A stretch of 64,000 bases of DNA from an uncultured Mycoplasmatota bacterium (GCA_900545005.1 UQXO01000003.1:1-64000), one strand, 5' to 3'. Shown: positions 44,252 to 53,532, numbered from the stretch's first letter. Translations and numbers: made by a program. Notes: generated by a model not told the origin, from the letters alone.

Positions 44252-45490
44252 TTATTTTAACTTACCAATATAGTAGTTCTTTTTCCCCTTACGAATTAAA
44301 TAAAGTTCTCCATCAATTGCATTTTCTTTACTTAAAACATACTCTAAATCGGTAATCTTTTGATTATTCAAAGAAAGTGCATTCCCACTTATAAGTTCTC
44401 TAGCTTCTCTTTTACTACTGAAAACTTTAGCATTAACAAGAGCATCAACAATATTACCAGTTTCTAACTCTACTTGTGGAACCGTATTCAAATTATTTAA
44501 AATATCCTCTTTCGTTAAAGTATTAATTTTATCCGTAAATAAAGCCTCACTTATCTTTAAAGCTTTATCATACTCTTTTTCTCCATGTAAATCAGTAATA
44601 ATACACTTAGCTAAAGTCTTTTGGGCTATTCTTAACTCCGGCTTTTCTTCGTGTTGTTTAATTATCTCTTCAATTTCTTCTGGTGTCAAAAAGGTAAACA
44701 CTTTCAAATACTCTAAAACTTTGGAGTCATCAGTATTAATTAAATATTGATATAATTGATAACTGCTAGTCTTATTTTTATCTAACCATAAAGCGTTACC
44801 CTCACTCTTACCGAATTTTTTGCCATTAGCATCTAAAATAAGAGGCATTGTAAAGCCATAAGCTTCTTTACCTAAGATTTTTCTAATCAAATCAATACCA
44901 GTTGTAATATTACCCCATTGGTCAGAACCTTCAACCTGCATAGTACAACCCATTTTTTCATACATATTTAAGAAATCATAACCTTGAATTAACATATAAC
45001 TAAATTCAGCGTAAGTAATCCCCGTTTCTAAACGACGATTGATAATATCTTTATTAAGCATATAATTAACATTAATATATTTACCAATATCTCTTAAAAA
45101 ATCTAAATATTCATAACCTTTAAACCAATCATAATTATTAACTAATTTAGCTTTCCCAGCAAAAATACTATCTATTTGTTTTCTAATACATTCAATATTT
45201 TTATTTAAAGTTTCAATACTAATAATTTCTCTTTCACTAGTTGGTCTTGGATCTCCAATGCGTCCTGTAGCGCCGCCACATAAAAGAATTGGTTTATGTC
45301 CCATCTTCATCAAACGTTTAGCCGTTACTAACGATGAATAATGTCCTAAATGAAGGGAGTCAGCCGTTGGGTCCGTTCCCCAGTAAAAAGTAACTGAATC
45401 ATTATTTATTTTATCGGCAATATCACTTCCCGCCACATCTTTTACTAAACCACGCCACTCTAATTCTTCCCAATTTGTCATCTTTTTCAT
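44252..45490 (-). CDS. tyrS: Tyrosyl-tRNA synthetase
   Basis: This class Ic synthetase has the HIGH-type motif TADSLHLGHYSS (about residues 43-54), QGYDFLNMYEKMGC, VEGSDQWGNITTG and the KMSKS-type loop KFGKSEGNALWL. A C-terminal S4 domain is present (SSKREARELISGNALSLNNQ). The 412 residues are normal. Its ATG overlaps the stop of the HD-domain gene (TAATG), and both genes lie behind a T-box leader. The leader supports tRNA-Tyr-dependent control of expression. Confidence 0.95.
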   Translation of the reverse strand: MKKMTNWEELEWRGLVKDVAGSDIADKINNDSVTFYWGTDPTADSLHLGHYSSLVTAKRLMKMGHKPILLCGGATGRIGDPRPTSEREIISIETLNKNIECIRKQIDSIFAGKAKLVNNYDWFKGYEYLDFLRDIGKYINVNYMLNKDIINRRLETGITYAEFSYMLIQGYDFLNMYEKMGCTMQVEGSDQWGNITTGIDLIRKILGKEAYGFTMPLILDANGKKFGKSEGNALWLDKNKTSSYQLYQYLINTDDSKVLEYLKVFTFLTPEEIEEIIKQHEEKPELRIAQKTLAKCIITDLHGEKEYDKALKISEALFTDKINTLTKEDILNNLNTVPQVELETGNIVDALVNAKVFSSKREARELISGNALSLNNQKITDLEYVLSKENAIDGELYLIRKGKKNYYIGKLK

Positions 45491-46053
45491 TACATTATCT
45501 CTCCTTTTTCATCAAATTTAACATTTATAACTTTTCTACTCGCTAAATAATCACACATATGGACGAAATATTGATACCTATCTTTAGGAACCTCTAAAAC
45601 CTCATTTCCATTATAATCAGTATTCCATTTTCCCATATGCGTTTTTACAACATGACTAATAAATTCTGCTTCTTCTTTACTTAAACCCGTCTGTTCTTGC
45701 ATTTTTTTTACATATTCAGCTGCTAAGATTGGATGGTCAAAACGAGTATATTTCTCTTCGGGGTTTCCTTTTTTTAAGCCATCATGAATTAATAAGCCCA
45801 ATAGCATACAGTCTTTTTCTCTTCTCGTAAATAATTTATCATAAGGAGTTATTTGATATAGCTCATAAGCCATACGAGCCGCAACCTTAGTATGTCTTAC
45901 TAAACCACCATCACCACTAGCAAAATCCGGATGATACTTTCCCGTTGATGATGCTGGTATCTTATAAAAATAATCTGGTAAATTATCTAACAATACCTTA
46001 GCAGCCTCTCTAATCCTTGCTTCTTCAATATAATTTAATTCTTCTGTAAACAT
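45490..46053 (-). CDS. HD-domain phosphohydrolase-like protein
   Basis: The 187-residue protein has the pattern of an HD hydrolase: DGGLVRHTKVAARMAYEL, GLLIHDGLKKG and VKTHMGKW. These supply His, His-Asp and a distal His. The family acts on nucleotides or phosphoesters; the substrate is unknown. The frame is open to 46113, but that extra part only translates the T-box terminator. GGGGAG six bases before the ATG at 46053 gives the true start. It is the first gene after the T-box and is coupled to tyrS. Confidence 0.85.
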   Translation of the reverse strand: MFTEELNYIEEARIREAAKVLLDNLPDYFYKIPASSTGKYHPDFASGDGGLVRHTKVAARMAYELYQITPYDKLFTRREKDCMLLGLLIHDGLKKGNPEEKYTRFDHPILAAEYVKKMQEQTGLSKEEAEFISHVVKTHMGKWNTDYNGNEVLEVPKDRYQYFVHMCDYLASRKVINVKFDEKGEIM

Positions 46054-46072
46054 ATTATTCTCCCCAAAAAAC

Positions 46073-46199
46073 AAAAAAGCCATAAATATAAGGACGAATC
46101 TTCGCGGTACCACCTTATTTTATGACTAATCATACACTCTAAATATCTAACGGAATTACCCGATTTAGCTCCAAGGTTGTAAATCTCTTCTTCACTAAC
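46073..46199 (-). promoter_or_regulatory. Short T-box leader of the HD-tyrS operon
   Basis: The T-box sequence GGTGGTACCGCGAA lies at 46114-46101 on the minus strand. The antiterminator can form with TTCGTCC. The rival terminator pairs AGTCATAAAATAAGG with CCTTATATTTATGGC and ends in six T (46078-46073). Upstream, CGGGTAATTCCGTTAG matches the stem IIA/B region, and GATTTA...TAAATC (46162-46185) forms one hairpin. Little room is left for a normal stem I of about 100 bases: a promoter at 46206-46234 puts the RNA start near 46199. A UAC triplet (Tyr) lies at 46181-46179. Confidence 0.85.
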
Positions 46200-46205
46200 A
46201 AATAA

Positions 46206-46234
46206 ATTCTAACATAATTCTATTTTCTTGTAAA
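46206..46234 (-). promoter_or_regulatory. Promoter of the T-box leader
   Basis: TTTACA (46234-46229) and TAGAAT (46211-46206) are 17 bases apart on the minus strand. The -35 box overlaps the last codons of the upstream surface protein gene. Confidence 0.72.
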
Positions 46235-48151
46235 TATACTATTAACGAGATTACTAAAGAAATTCTTTATTCCTTCAAAATTTAAATATATCTTATAACC
46301 TAATGCTCTTAAAATAGCATAACCAACAGCTAAAATTACAATCAAAACAATTAATATTGTTCCCAAGATATTAGTCTTCTTTTGATATCCAGTAACATTA
46401 ATTAAATAATCAGTATAATTTCCCGATTCCGCCGTAACTCTAATCTTAATTTGACTTCCCGTCGTCAAATTAGAATTACCCTCAATCGTAATGGAAGCAT
46501 TATCATCTTCGGCAAAACACGAAATATCAACATAAGACTCATTCTTCTTAATCGTTATATTATACTCATTAACATCACTACTAAAATTAATAGGATGATT
46601 ACTAATACTTAAACTCTTAAGTAAACTATTTTGAGAAATCCCTGCATCTTCTTCTTTTCTAATTATATAAATAGTATAAACATTCGAAACACTACCATCA
46701 CTACTACTAACAGTAACAGTTAATTCATTGGGGCCAACTTCCAAAGACTCCCCACCTGTTATTTCAACCTTATCGGAAGTATTTTGAGGTGTAGCCGTTG
46801 CCACTACGTTAGTAACATCATTACTTACTGTAACATTATAATCAAAGACTTTACTTTCAAAAGCAATTTTACCTTGACTTAAAGTTAATGATGCCAGTAA
46901 AGCTTCACTCTTATCTGGTGTAGGTTCTGGAGGTGGTTCCGGTGTAGGTCCCGGCTCCGGAGTCGTACTATCAGCTTTCTTTCTTGTTATGTTTAAAGTA
47001 TAAACTCTAACAGTCCCTGCCTCACTCTTAACTTTCAAATAAACTTTATTTATTCCTTCATTTAAATGAACATTTCTTGGTCCATAATTAGTAACAAAAC
47101 TAGCTTTACTATCCGTTAAGGAAGCCTCAATTTTTAAAACATCAACCGTATTGTCAACAGTAACACTATAAGAATTAGTATTACTATTAAACTTAGGTGA
47201 TAACTCACCATTTGATAAAGTTAAACTATTTAAGGTGTTAATACTACTCTTCTTATTTACTGTACTTCCCCCACTACTCTTAGGGCGATTAATTTTAATA
47301 GTATAGGTACTAATATTCTCTGTTTTATTAACAAAACCTTTAACTTTAATTTGAATAGTATTCTCTCCATAAGAAAGATTAACTGTTCTTGGTTCATACC
47401 CATCTACAAAAGAAGCATCACTATCTAATAAAGAAGCATATACAGTAACTAAAGATGTACTACTAGAAACACTAGCCGTGTAATCAAAAGTATTCTGATT
47501 GAAAGCAGGACTTAAAGTACCTCGTGATAAACTTAAACTTCCTAACGAACTAGAAGCATTATACACATTACCTCCAGTATTTTTAACGCAACGATAATTA
47601 TAAGTATTTTTACATAAACGTTTTGATATATCATAAGGCTTAAAATCTAAAGACCCTAAACGGCAAGTAGTCGAAATCATTTCTGTTTGAATAGTATTTA
47701 AGTAATATCCATCCGCACAAGTAACAATAGTCACTCCTTCCGTTAAATTACTATATAATCCACTAGAAGACATAATTCCACACATATCAACTGTACCACT
47801 ATCAGTAGCATTAGTAATTCCACTCATATTACAACTACCATCTTCTTTAGTAATTGAATAAGGATCAGATTTATTACCATTGGTATCAACCGCCCAAACA
47901 TTATAAGTACCATTTGGCATCGAAAGATAAGTTTCTAACTTATTAGTTGTATATTTAATAGCTTTTTCTAAAGAAGTTCCCACTAAATAATAAGAAACAT
48001 CATAATCTCCCTTTGTAGTCTTCACATAAATAAGGTCATTCTCTTTACTTTCAATCGAATTAATAGTGGGAGCATTAAGTGCTCCTACTACCGAAGTACC
48101 AGCAAATATTAAAAATAACCCTAAACTAATTTTTAAGAATCCCTTTTTCAT
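46220..48151 (-). CDS. Cell-surface protein with four cadherin-like beta-sandwich repeats
   Basis: This 643-residue protein has a signal peptide (1-24), an N-terminal domain with several Cys and four repeats of the Cadherin-like beta-sandwich type (PF12733). The repeats lie at about 203-292, 305-393, 420-503 and 512-590. Each has a LxSLxLSxGxLSPxF start and an ENTIQIKV-like strand. Repeats two and three are separated by a Pro/Glu/Thr-rich linker (TPEPGPTPEPPPEPTPD). A membrane span near residues 595-618 is followed by a basic tail, so the protein is anchored at its C-terminus. It is likely an adhesion or scaffold protein, which is inferred. It is transcribed alone. Confidence 0.82.
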   Translation of the reverse strand: MKKGFLKISLGLFLIFAGTSVVGALNAPTINSIESKENDLIYVKTTKGDYDVSYYLVGTSLEKAIKYTTNKLETYLSMPNGTYNVWAVDTNGNKSDPYSITKEDGSCNMSGITNATDSGTVDMCGIMSSSGLYSNLTEGVTIVTCADGYYLNTIQTEMISTTCRLGSLDFKPYDISKRLCKNTYNYRCVKNTGGNVYNASSSLGSLSLSRGTLSPAFNQNTFDYTASVSSSTSLVTVYASLLDSDASFVDGYEPRTVNLSYGENTIQIKVKGFVNKTENISTYTIKINRPKSSGGSTVNKKSSINTLNSLTLSNGELSPKFNSNTNSYSVTVDNTVDVLKIEASLTDSKASFVTNYGPRNVHLNEGINKVYLKVKSEAGTVRVYTLNITRKKADSTTPEPGPTPEPPPEPTPDKSEALLASLTLSQGKIAFESKVFDYNVTVSNDVTNVVATATPQNTSDKVEITGGESLEVGPNELTVTVSSSDGSVSNVYTIYIIRKEEDAGISQNSLLKSLSISNHPINFSSDVNEYNITIKKNESYVDISCFAEDDNASITIEGNSNLTTGSQIKIRVTAESGNYTDYLINVTGYQKKTNILGTILIVLIVILAVGYAILRALGYKIYLNFEGIKNFFSNLVNSIFTRK

Positions 48152-48207
48152 AGTAACCTCATATCTAACAACTTTATAATATCATTTTCTCTAAAGTTCT
48201 TCAAGAA

Positions 48208-48229
48208 AAAAAGACATCATTTGATATCT
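48208..48229 (-). terminator. Terminator overlapping the YtxH-like stop
   Basis: AGATATC pairs with GATGTCT (one G-U) on the minus strand, followed by seven T. The TGA of the YtxH-like gene (48217-48219) borders the second arm. Confidence 0.83.
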
Positions 48230-48621
48230 TTTGTCTCTAAACTTCTAACAACATTTTTCAAAAAAACTACTGTATTATCTCTTAAATCATTAACAGCCTT
48301 AGTAACTACCGGCTTTGTTGTATCACTTACGTTTTTACTTAGTTTACCTAATTCTCTTTTAATATTATTGCTAATCTTAATAGCATCACTTTCTACTTTA
48401 GCATAGTTTAATTCTTCTAAATAACTTTTAATATTATTTAAAATATTTAAGCAATCACTTCTTAAAGACTCACTATCCATCTCTTTAATATATAAAGTAA
48501 CTTGATTAATCTTATTGCCTAATCTTTTTCTAGTAACTTCTCCCTTATTAGGTGCTACTAAAATACCAATCCCTATACCAGTTAAAGCCCCCATGATAAA
48601 AGCTTTAGTCTTCTTTTTCAT
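48217..48621 (-). CDS. YtxH-domain membrane protein
   Basis: This 134-residue protein starts with a Gly-rich membrane span (KAFIMGALTGIGIGILVAPN) followed by KGEVTRKRLGNKI, the YtxH/GvpP-type pattern (PF12732). A long helical tail follows. The frame opens upstream at GTG, but GGTGGAG lies seven bases before the ATG at 48621. It overlaps the DUF948 gene, the same pairing as ytxG-ytxH in Bacillus. The role in the envelope or stress response is not known. Confidence 0.83.
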   Translation of the reverse strand: MKKKTKAFIMGALTGIGIGILVAPNKGEVTRKRLGNKINQVTLYIKEMDSESLRSDCLNILNNIKSYLEELNYAKVESDAIKISNNIKRELGKLSKNVSDTTKPVVTKAVNDLRDNTVVFLKNVVRSLETKDIK

Positions 48622-48919
48622 TCTCTTCTCCACCTGTTAAAACTTTTTTATTTCTTTTTTTAAAGATTTTCCCAATAATGCCACTAGCCATTTCAACTAC
48701 TCTATCAGTAATACTTACAATCTTATCCGTTGTTAAATCAATAACCGAAAATATCCCATTTAAACTACTAACTTTCTTTGAAACATCATCAACCACTTGA
48801 TCTAACTTATCTAAAGTCTTAATAGTCTTAAAACCAATAATAATTCCTACCACCAAAATAATTATTAATAAAATATACACTACTAATGGTAAAAACACCT
48901 GTAAAAATTCTACAAACAT
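48605..48919 (-). CDS. DUF948 (YtxG-like) membrane protein
   Basis: One membrane span (residues 9-29) is followed by a coiled-coil region (TLDKLDQVVDDVSKKVSSL). This matches DUF948 (PF06103). It overlaps the next gene by 17 bases and precedes a YtxH-like gene, as in Bacillus ytxGH. It is 104 residues long. Confidence 0.8.
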   Translation of the reverse strand: MFVEFLQVFLPLVVYILLIIILVVGIIIGFKTIKTLDKLDQVVDDVSKKVSSLNGIFSVIDLTTDKIVSITDRVVEMASGIIGKIFKKRNKKVLTGGEENEKED

Positions 48920-48921
48920 AC

Positions 48922-49794
48922 CTATTTATCCTCTCTTGTTTCGTACATTGAATCAATCAAATTAAACAAATCTTTCTCTAAAGCCTCATCATCCTTCTTA
49001 ACACTAGCCTTAGTATCAGAACTATCTATCTCCTCTTTTTTATCTAACTCATTCTTAACATCATCAACATCAATCTTAATAGTCTTACCCATAATATCTT
49101 CATCAAGATTTTCATCAATCTTCTCTAAAGGTATCTCACTATCTCCTTTAAAGTCTTGTAAAGCTTCATTTGTATCCATATTCTGTTCCAAAATACCAAA
49201 AGCTTTCTTCCGTACATTATCAACATCCATTATCTTAGGAAGTGTCCCCTCACTGGATGCTCTTGGTAAAATATCTTCTTTTTTATAGTTTTCCCCTAAA
49301 ACTCCATAAACCGGTGAAATTACTGGCGATGGTCTAAACTTCTTAGGTTCTTCCTTAGATGCTAAAGGCTTATTATAAATATTTTGCTGAACTTCACTAG
49401 TCTTATGATATTCCGCCGTATCTTTGGTACTACTCTTCCCATATCTTAACTCTTCATATCGACGATAATTCTCTCTTGAACTATTAATAGCCTCTTTCCG
49501 ACTAATCTCCTGTTCCCTTTCCTGACGTTCTTTCTCTTCTCTAGCTTTTCTATCTCGCTCTAACAAACGATTCTTATTAATAGCCGCAATACGGTCAAAT
49601 TCTTCTTCATCAAAACTTTGAAATACCGTAGTCTCTTTAGCCTCTTCCCTAGGTGGCTCTAAAGCCTTAGTCTCTTTAGGCTTACTAGAGAATCTCACCT
49701 CGTCTGTTTTTACCTCTTCTTTTGGTGAAGTCTCTTCACTTACTTCTTCTTCATCCTCAAATAAAACATTTTTTAACTTATCAAAAAAACTCAT
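48922..49794 (-). CDS. Unknown highly charged protein
   Basis: The 290-residue protein begins MSFFDKLKNVLFEDEEEVSE and is rich in Glu, Lys and Arg. A long charged helix (about 85-135, LLERDRKAREEKERQEREQE) is the main visible feature. There is no membrane segment and no Cys. It is probably disordered outside the helix. The first ten residues could form an amphipathic membrane-targeting helix as in SepF or FtsA, but no family is recognised. It lies two bases before the DUF948 gene in one operon. Confidence 0.65.
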   Translation of the reverse strand: MSFFDKLKNVLFEDEEEVSEETSPKEEVKTDEVRFSSKPKETKALEPPREEAKETTVFQSFDEEEFDRIAAINKNRLLERDRKAREEKERQEREQEISRKEAINSSRENYRRYEELRYGKSSTKDTAEYHKTSEVQQNIYNKPLASKEEPKKFRPSPVISPVYGVLGENYKKEDILPRASSEGTLPKIMDVDNVRKKAFGILEQNMDTNEALQDFKGDSEIPLEKIDENLDEDIMGKTIKIDVDDVKNELDKKEEIDSSDTKASVKKDDEALEKDLFNLIDSMYETREDK

Positions 49795-49807
49795 ATTGCT
49801 CCTACTT

Positions 49808-50449
49808 TCATTTTACTAAGTCTGGATCTTTAACAGTATCATTATCCTCATAAATATCTTCTTCTGATACTTTTAAGAAGTTCGACTCACTCTTCTTCGT
49901 TTCAAAGATATTAAACTCTATCTCCTTAGATGTTAAGACATTTTCTCCCACAATATTTTCTAAAACATTATTATTATACTTAACACTTGCTAAAATCACC
50001 ATAGCATAGCTAACCGCCTCTTTTAGAAAACTCTCTTCTACTATCACTTCTATTTTAGCATAATTATACATAATTTCAAGTAAATACTTCCCATTCTTCC
50101 ACTTATTTATTTCAATATAACCATACTTATCTTGATAATTAATAACCTTAGAATAATAAGCTTCTGGATTTACTTCATAATTTTCAATTACCCGATTATA
50201 ATAACTAACGACATCAACATAAAAATAGTATTTATGACTACTATCTTCTAAAGTCTCATTATAATCCAAGATATTACTAATATCCATATTTACAGGAGCA
50301 TAATATTTATATCCCGTTCGATAAGTATTAACAATATCATATTTACTACTAGCAGCCTCATTAATTAAAGTATCATAGTCTTTACTTTGAATATTACTAC
50401 ACCCACTTAAAATCAAGATGGCTATTAAAACTACTAAGAATTTCTTCAT
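49808..50449 (-). CDS. Lipoprotein of unknown function
   Basis: A signal peptide with lipobox LSGC at residues 15-18 (MKKFLVVLIAILILSGCSN) makes this a lipid-anchored extracellular protein of 213 residues. The mature part is mixed alpha/beta, rich in Tyr and Asn, and has no recognised domain. It starts an operon with the charged protein, DUF948 and YtxH genes, so it may work with them at the envelope. AGGAG-type sequence (GGAGTAGAAAG) precedes the ATG. Confidence 0.75.
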   Translation of the reverse strand: MKKFLVVLIAILILSGCSNIQSKDYDTLINEAASSKYDIVNTYRTGYKYYAPVNMDISNILDYNETLEDSSHKYYFYVDVVSYYNRVIENYEVNPEAYYSKVINYQDKYGYIEINKWKNGKYLLEIMYNYAKIEVIVEESFLKEAVSYAMVILASVKYNNNVLENIVGENVLTSKEIEFNIFETKKSESNFLKVSEEDIYEDNDTVKDPDLVK

Positions 50450-50475
50450 AATCTTTCTACTCCAATCTCATTATA

Positions 50476-51123
50476 TCAAAGATTTTTTAAATTGGATAGT
50501 TTTACTGCTTTCAAATAATTAATTTTTACACCTTGACTCTTAAATTTATGTTCATACTCCGTTTCTTCATAAGTCTTATCAGTCTTCCATAAATCTAAAG
50601 AAATATCCACAATCTTATAACCATAATTAGTCAAAGAAATAATACTGCTCTCAAAAAGGTTAACGTTATCAGTCTTTTGAATAATAACCCCATCACTTTT
50701 AAAAATATCATCATAAATACTTAAAAACACTCTACTCGTAAGTCTTCTCTTCGCATGTCTTTCTTTAGGCCAAGGATCAGAAAAATTAAGATAAATGGTA
50801 CTTATCTCTTTATCAAAAATTTCATTAAGTTCCAAAGCATCCCCATTAATAATCTTTAAATTAGGCACTTTAAGATTTTCTAACTTCTTTAAAGCTCTAG
50901 CCACAATAGAAGTATACTTTTCTATCCCAATAAAATTAATATCCGGATTATTTAGGGCTCTACTAATCAAAAAGTTACCCTTTCCCATCCCTATTTCTAA
51001 ATGAATAGGATTATCATTTCCAAATACTTCATTAAAATGTCCTCTATATTCTTTAGGATTATTTAATACATAAGAATTATTTTTTACTATCTCATCTGCA
51101 TTTTTTATATTTCTAATACGCAT
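50476..51123 (-). CDS. trmB: tRNA (guanine-N7)-methyltransferase
   Basis: TrmB puts m7G at position 46 of tRNA with SAM. The protein has LEIGMGKGNFLISRAL, FIGIEKYTSIVARALKKL, INGDALELNEIF and the FSDPWPKERHAKRRLT motif. It is 215 residues long. It is divergent from the Asn-rich gene at 51175 and lies upstream of the lipoprotein gene. Confidence 0.95.
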   Translation of the reverse strand: MRIRNIKNADEIVKNNSYVLNNPKEYRGHFNEVFGNDNPIHLEIGMGKGNFLISRALNNPDINFIGIEKYTSIVARALKKLENLKVPNLKIINGDALELNEIFDKEISTIYLNFSDPWPKERHAKRRLTSRVFLSIYDDIFKSDGVIIQKTDNVNLFESSIISLTNYGYKIVDISLDLWKTDKTYEETEYEHKFKSQGVKINYLKAVKLSNLKNL

Positions 51124-51174
51124 ATTATCACTACTTTCTTACAATTACATAAAATATTTTTAGGAGGAATTATT

Positions 51175-51501
51175 ATGTTAAAATCACGCAACTCTTTCTT
51201 TTCAGAATCCAATATGAGTTCTCTAAACTACATAAACCCCAATCAACCGGGAATGAACTATATGAGTCCTAATATTCAAAGCCAAAGTGCTTCTAACTCT
51301 TTTTACCAAGGTCCCGTTCCCATGGATTATAATTATCAAAATCAAAATGTCTACAATAATAGCACCATTAATGACTACGACAACCGTCTAGCTAAATTAG
51401 AACGCAGTATCAACCGTTTAGATGCTAGAATTACGAAATTAGAAAATAAAGCCCAAATCACAACGGAAGACATTACTAATAATAATTTATACATGGTTTA
51501 A
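51175..51501 (+). CDS. Asn/Tyr/Gln-rich protein with C-terminal coiled coil
   Basis: The 108-residue protein has a polar first part (residues 1-65) rich in Asn, Tyr, Pro, Ser and Gln, such as NQPGMNYMSPNIQSQ. A short helix follows (NRLAKLERSINRLDARITKL). A strong AGGAGG site precedes the ATG, and the gene ends in its own terminator. The composition is like a small spore-coat or surface protein, but no family is recognised. It stands alone on the + strand between trmB and the flippase gene. Confidence 0.65.
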   Translation: MLKSRNSFFSESNMSSLNYINPNQPGMNYMSPNIQSQSASNSFYQGPVPMDYNYQNQNVYNNSTINDYDNRLAKLERSINRLDARITKLENKAQITTEDITNNNLYMV

Positions 51502-51527
51502 CTTAAACTTTTAGTTTAAGTTTTTTT
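51500..51527 (+). terminator. Terminator shared at convergent gene ends
   Basis: ACTTAAAC pairs with GTTTAAGT around TTTTA, followed by seven T on the + strand. It overlaps the end of the flippase gene on the other strand (stop at 51503), and on that strand there is no T-run. Confidence 0.8.
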
Positions 51528-53158
51528 AATATTTTGGTTAATAACTCTTTACCAAAAACCCTTTCTAAAAGACCCATTTTATAAGCAATACCAAGATAAA
51601 TGATACACCCAACTACGGCATAAATAATAATACTTAAAATAGCCCTTAATCTCGTTGGCGTAGCCATTGGTAGTAGGGTTCTAAAAACTACTAAGATAAC
51701 CATCATCGTTAAGGCTGGTACCAAAATAAGAAGAATCGTTTTAATAGCTTCACTGTAATTAATCTTTTTCTCTTCTTTTTTAATAGCTCTTAAATTAATA
51801 AATACCGATAAAATATACCCAATAATACTAGATACTAAAGGTCCTAGATAAGGTTTAATACCAATAAACTTAAATAAATACATTAACGGAATATCTAAAA
51901 CAGCATTACTAAGAAGCCCACAAATAGTGGCAATATAAACAATCTTATATTTATTTAAAGACTGCATAATACTAGAAGTAATCATATAAAAATTTAGCGA
52001 ACAAGCCACAAAGACCGAAACACTTAAAATAGAAGCTCCCATCTCACTGGCCCCATAGAAAACTTGCCAAACTTCTTGGGATAAAATAGATAGACCAATA
52101 GCCATTGGTAAACTTACAAACGCAATAATCTTAAAGGAAGTATTAATCTTATTGTTAACATCATCCCATTTTTTCAACGTATAAGCATGCACAATGGATG
52201 GAATTAAACTAATTGTCATTCCCATAGCTATACTTATTACTATCATATTAATCTTGCCCGCCCAAGTAGAAATCGAAGAAGAAATAAACTCAATCTCTCT
52301 AGTAGCATAGCCAAGAGCCTCTAGGCCTCTTAAAACTAAAATCATATCAACAAAACTATATAAAGAAGATACGGAATTAATAATTATATAAGGAATAGCA
52401 TAACTAGCCAACTTCTTTGTAATTTCTTTATCTGTAATCTTATCTTTTTTCTTAGTCTCAATAAGTCCTAGCTCTTTTTTATTCTTATTCATCTTATGCT
52501 TAACATAAAAATAACTAACAAGTCCACCAAAGAAAGCCCCACTTAAAGCAATTACAACTCCATAAACATAACTCAAATGAAATACCTTAATAGCTAAGAA
52601 ACTCCCCACTATAATGATTAAAATACGAATAACCTGCTCTAAAACATTACTAATACTAGAGATATTAATAACATTATGTCCTTGAAGATACCCCTTAGCA
52701 ACACTTAAATAAGGAATTACTAAAATAGCTAAAGATACCGTTCTAATAACCAAAGTAATCGCTTCCCTGGTATTTCCCCCCGTCAAATCCCCAATTATAA
52801 AAGACGCTATGGGATAAGCAAAAATAAACAAAATAATAAAGATTCCTACCGAAATAAAACGCATAATCTTAATCGCAATATCATAAGCTCTTTTTTTCGC
52901 ATCATACATCTTCAAAGTATGAAACTCATTAGTAATCTTTGAAATGGCAATGGGTAATCCGACTGTTGAGATATCTAAAAAAATATTATAAATATTATAA
53001 GCATAAGAGTATAAAGCCGCCCCCGTTGTTCCTACAATCGCATAAAAAGGAATTACATAAAGCATTCCCATAATTTTTACAATAACTATTGCTAAAGTTG
53101 CAATGAATGTTCCTTCAATAAACGAACTTTTTTTCAAAGTCGACCACTTCCTTAACAT
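51503..53158 (-). CDS. MOP-superfamily flippase (SpoVB/MurJ-like)
   Basis: This polytopic protein of about 551 residues has 14 likely membrane segments, with KKSSFIEGTFIATLAIVIVK, GTTGAALYSYAYN and GLPIAISKITNEF near the start. This is the polysaccharide-transporter form of the MOP superfamily that includes SpoVB, YtgP and MurJ. It probably flips lipid II or another lipid-linked sugar. The ATG at 53158 follows GGTGAT. A TTG at 53140 with GGAAGTGG upstream would begin MKKSSF as in SpoVB relatives, so the exact start is open. It overlaps the Cse60 gene by seven bases. Confidence 0.85.
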   Translation of the reverse strand: MLRKWSTLKKSSFIEGTFIATLAIVIVKIMGMLYVIPFYAIVGTTGAALYSYAYNIYNIFLDISTVGLPIAISKITNEFHTLKMYDAKKRAYDIAIKIMRFISVGIFIILFIFAYPIASFIIGDLTGGNTREAITLVIRTVSLAILVIPYLSVAKGYLQGHNVINISSISNVLEQVIRILIIIVGSFLAIKVFHLSYVYGVVIALSGAFFGGLVSYFYVKHKMNKNKKELGLIETKKKDKITDKEITKKLASYAIPYIIINSVSSLYSFVDMILVLRGLEALGYATREIEFISSSISTWAGKINMIVISIAMGMTISLIPSIVHAYTLKKWDDVNNKINTSFKIIAFVSLPMAIGLSILSQEVWQVFYGASEMGASILSVSVFVACSLNFYMITSSIMQSLNKYKIVYIATICGLLSNAVLDIPLMYLFKFIGIKPYLGPLVSSIIGYILSVFINLRAIKKEEKKINYSEAIKTILLILVPALTMMVILVVFRTLLPMATPTRLRAILSIIIYAVVGCIIYLGIAYKMGLLERVFGKELLTKILKKLKLKV

Positions 53159-53325
53159 TTGTATATCACCATCGCTGAATAGCAATAAATCTGCTCCTCC
53201 GAAAACATCGATGTCGAAACACAATACTTGATATCAATTATATCATAACTATCATCAGCAAGGAACATATTAATATCACTTTCCAAATCTTTTTCATGCT
53301 CACAATCAAACACTTTAACTCTCAT
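53152..53325 (-). CDS. Cse60-like small protein
   Basis: This 57-residue protein reads MRVKVFDCEHEKDLESDINM, then IIDIKYCVSTSM and EEQIYCYSAMVIYK. This is the pattern of the Bacillus sporulation protein Cse60 (PF10957). In Bacillus it is made in the mother cell under sigma-E; its function is unclear and relatives occur in non-sporulating species. The ATG at 53325 is preceded by GAGATGAT. It is followed by and overlaps the SpoVB-like flippase gene. Confidence 0.78.
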   Translation of the reverse strand: MRVKVFDCEHEKDLESDINMFLADDSYDIIDIKYCVSTSMFSEEQIYCYSAMVIYKC

Positions 53326-53490
53326 ATTATCATCTCTATCTATAGGATACACCAAATACCTATAATTATTTTGTCATATTAAGTCGAATTTAACTTGTAT
53401 TTTTTTAATTAATCCAGTATCCTATATTCTTAAGAAATAATAAGTCTTTAGAAACTTTTCATTATTTATATAGGGCTTTCTTATCCATCT

Positions 53491-53532
53491 AAAAAAGACT
53501 TACTTAACTCTCTAACGAATTAAATAAGTCTT
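53491..53532 (-). terminator. Strong terminator containing a stop codon
   Basis: Thirteen pairs form between AAGACTTATTTAA and TTAAGTAAGTCTT on the minus strand, and the second arm runs into a T-run. The TAA of the 53-residue gene (53504-53506) is inside the second arm. Confidence 0.88.

Noticed and set aside
46054..46113. Longer N-terminus (MVPRRFVLIF...) for the HD-domain protein
   Set aside because: These codons translate the T-box and its terminator. GGGGAG before the ATG at 46053 gives the normal start.
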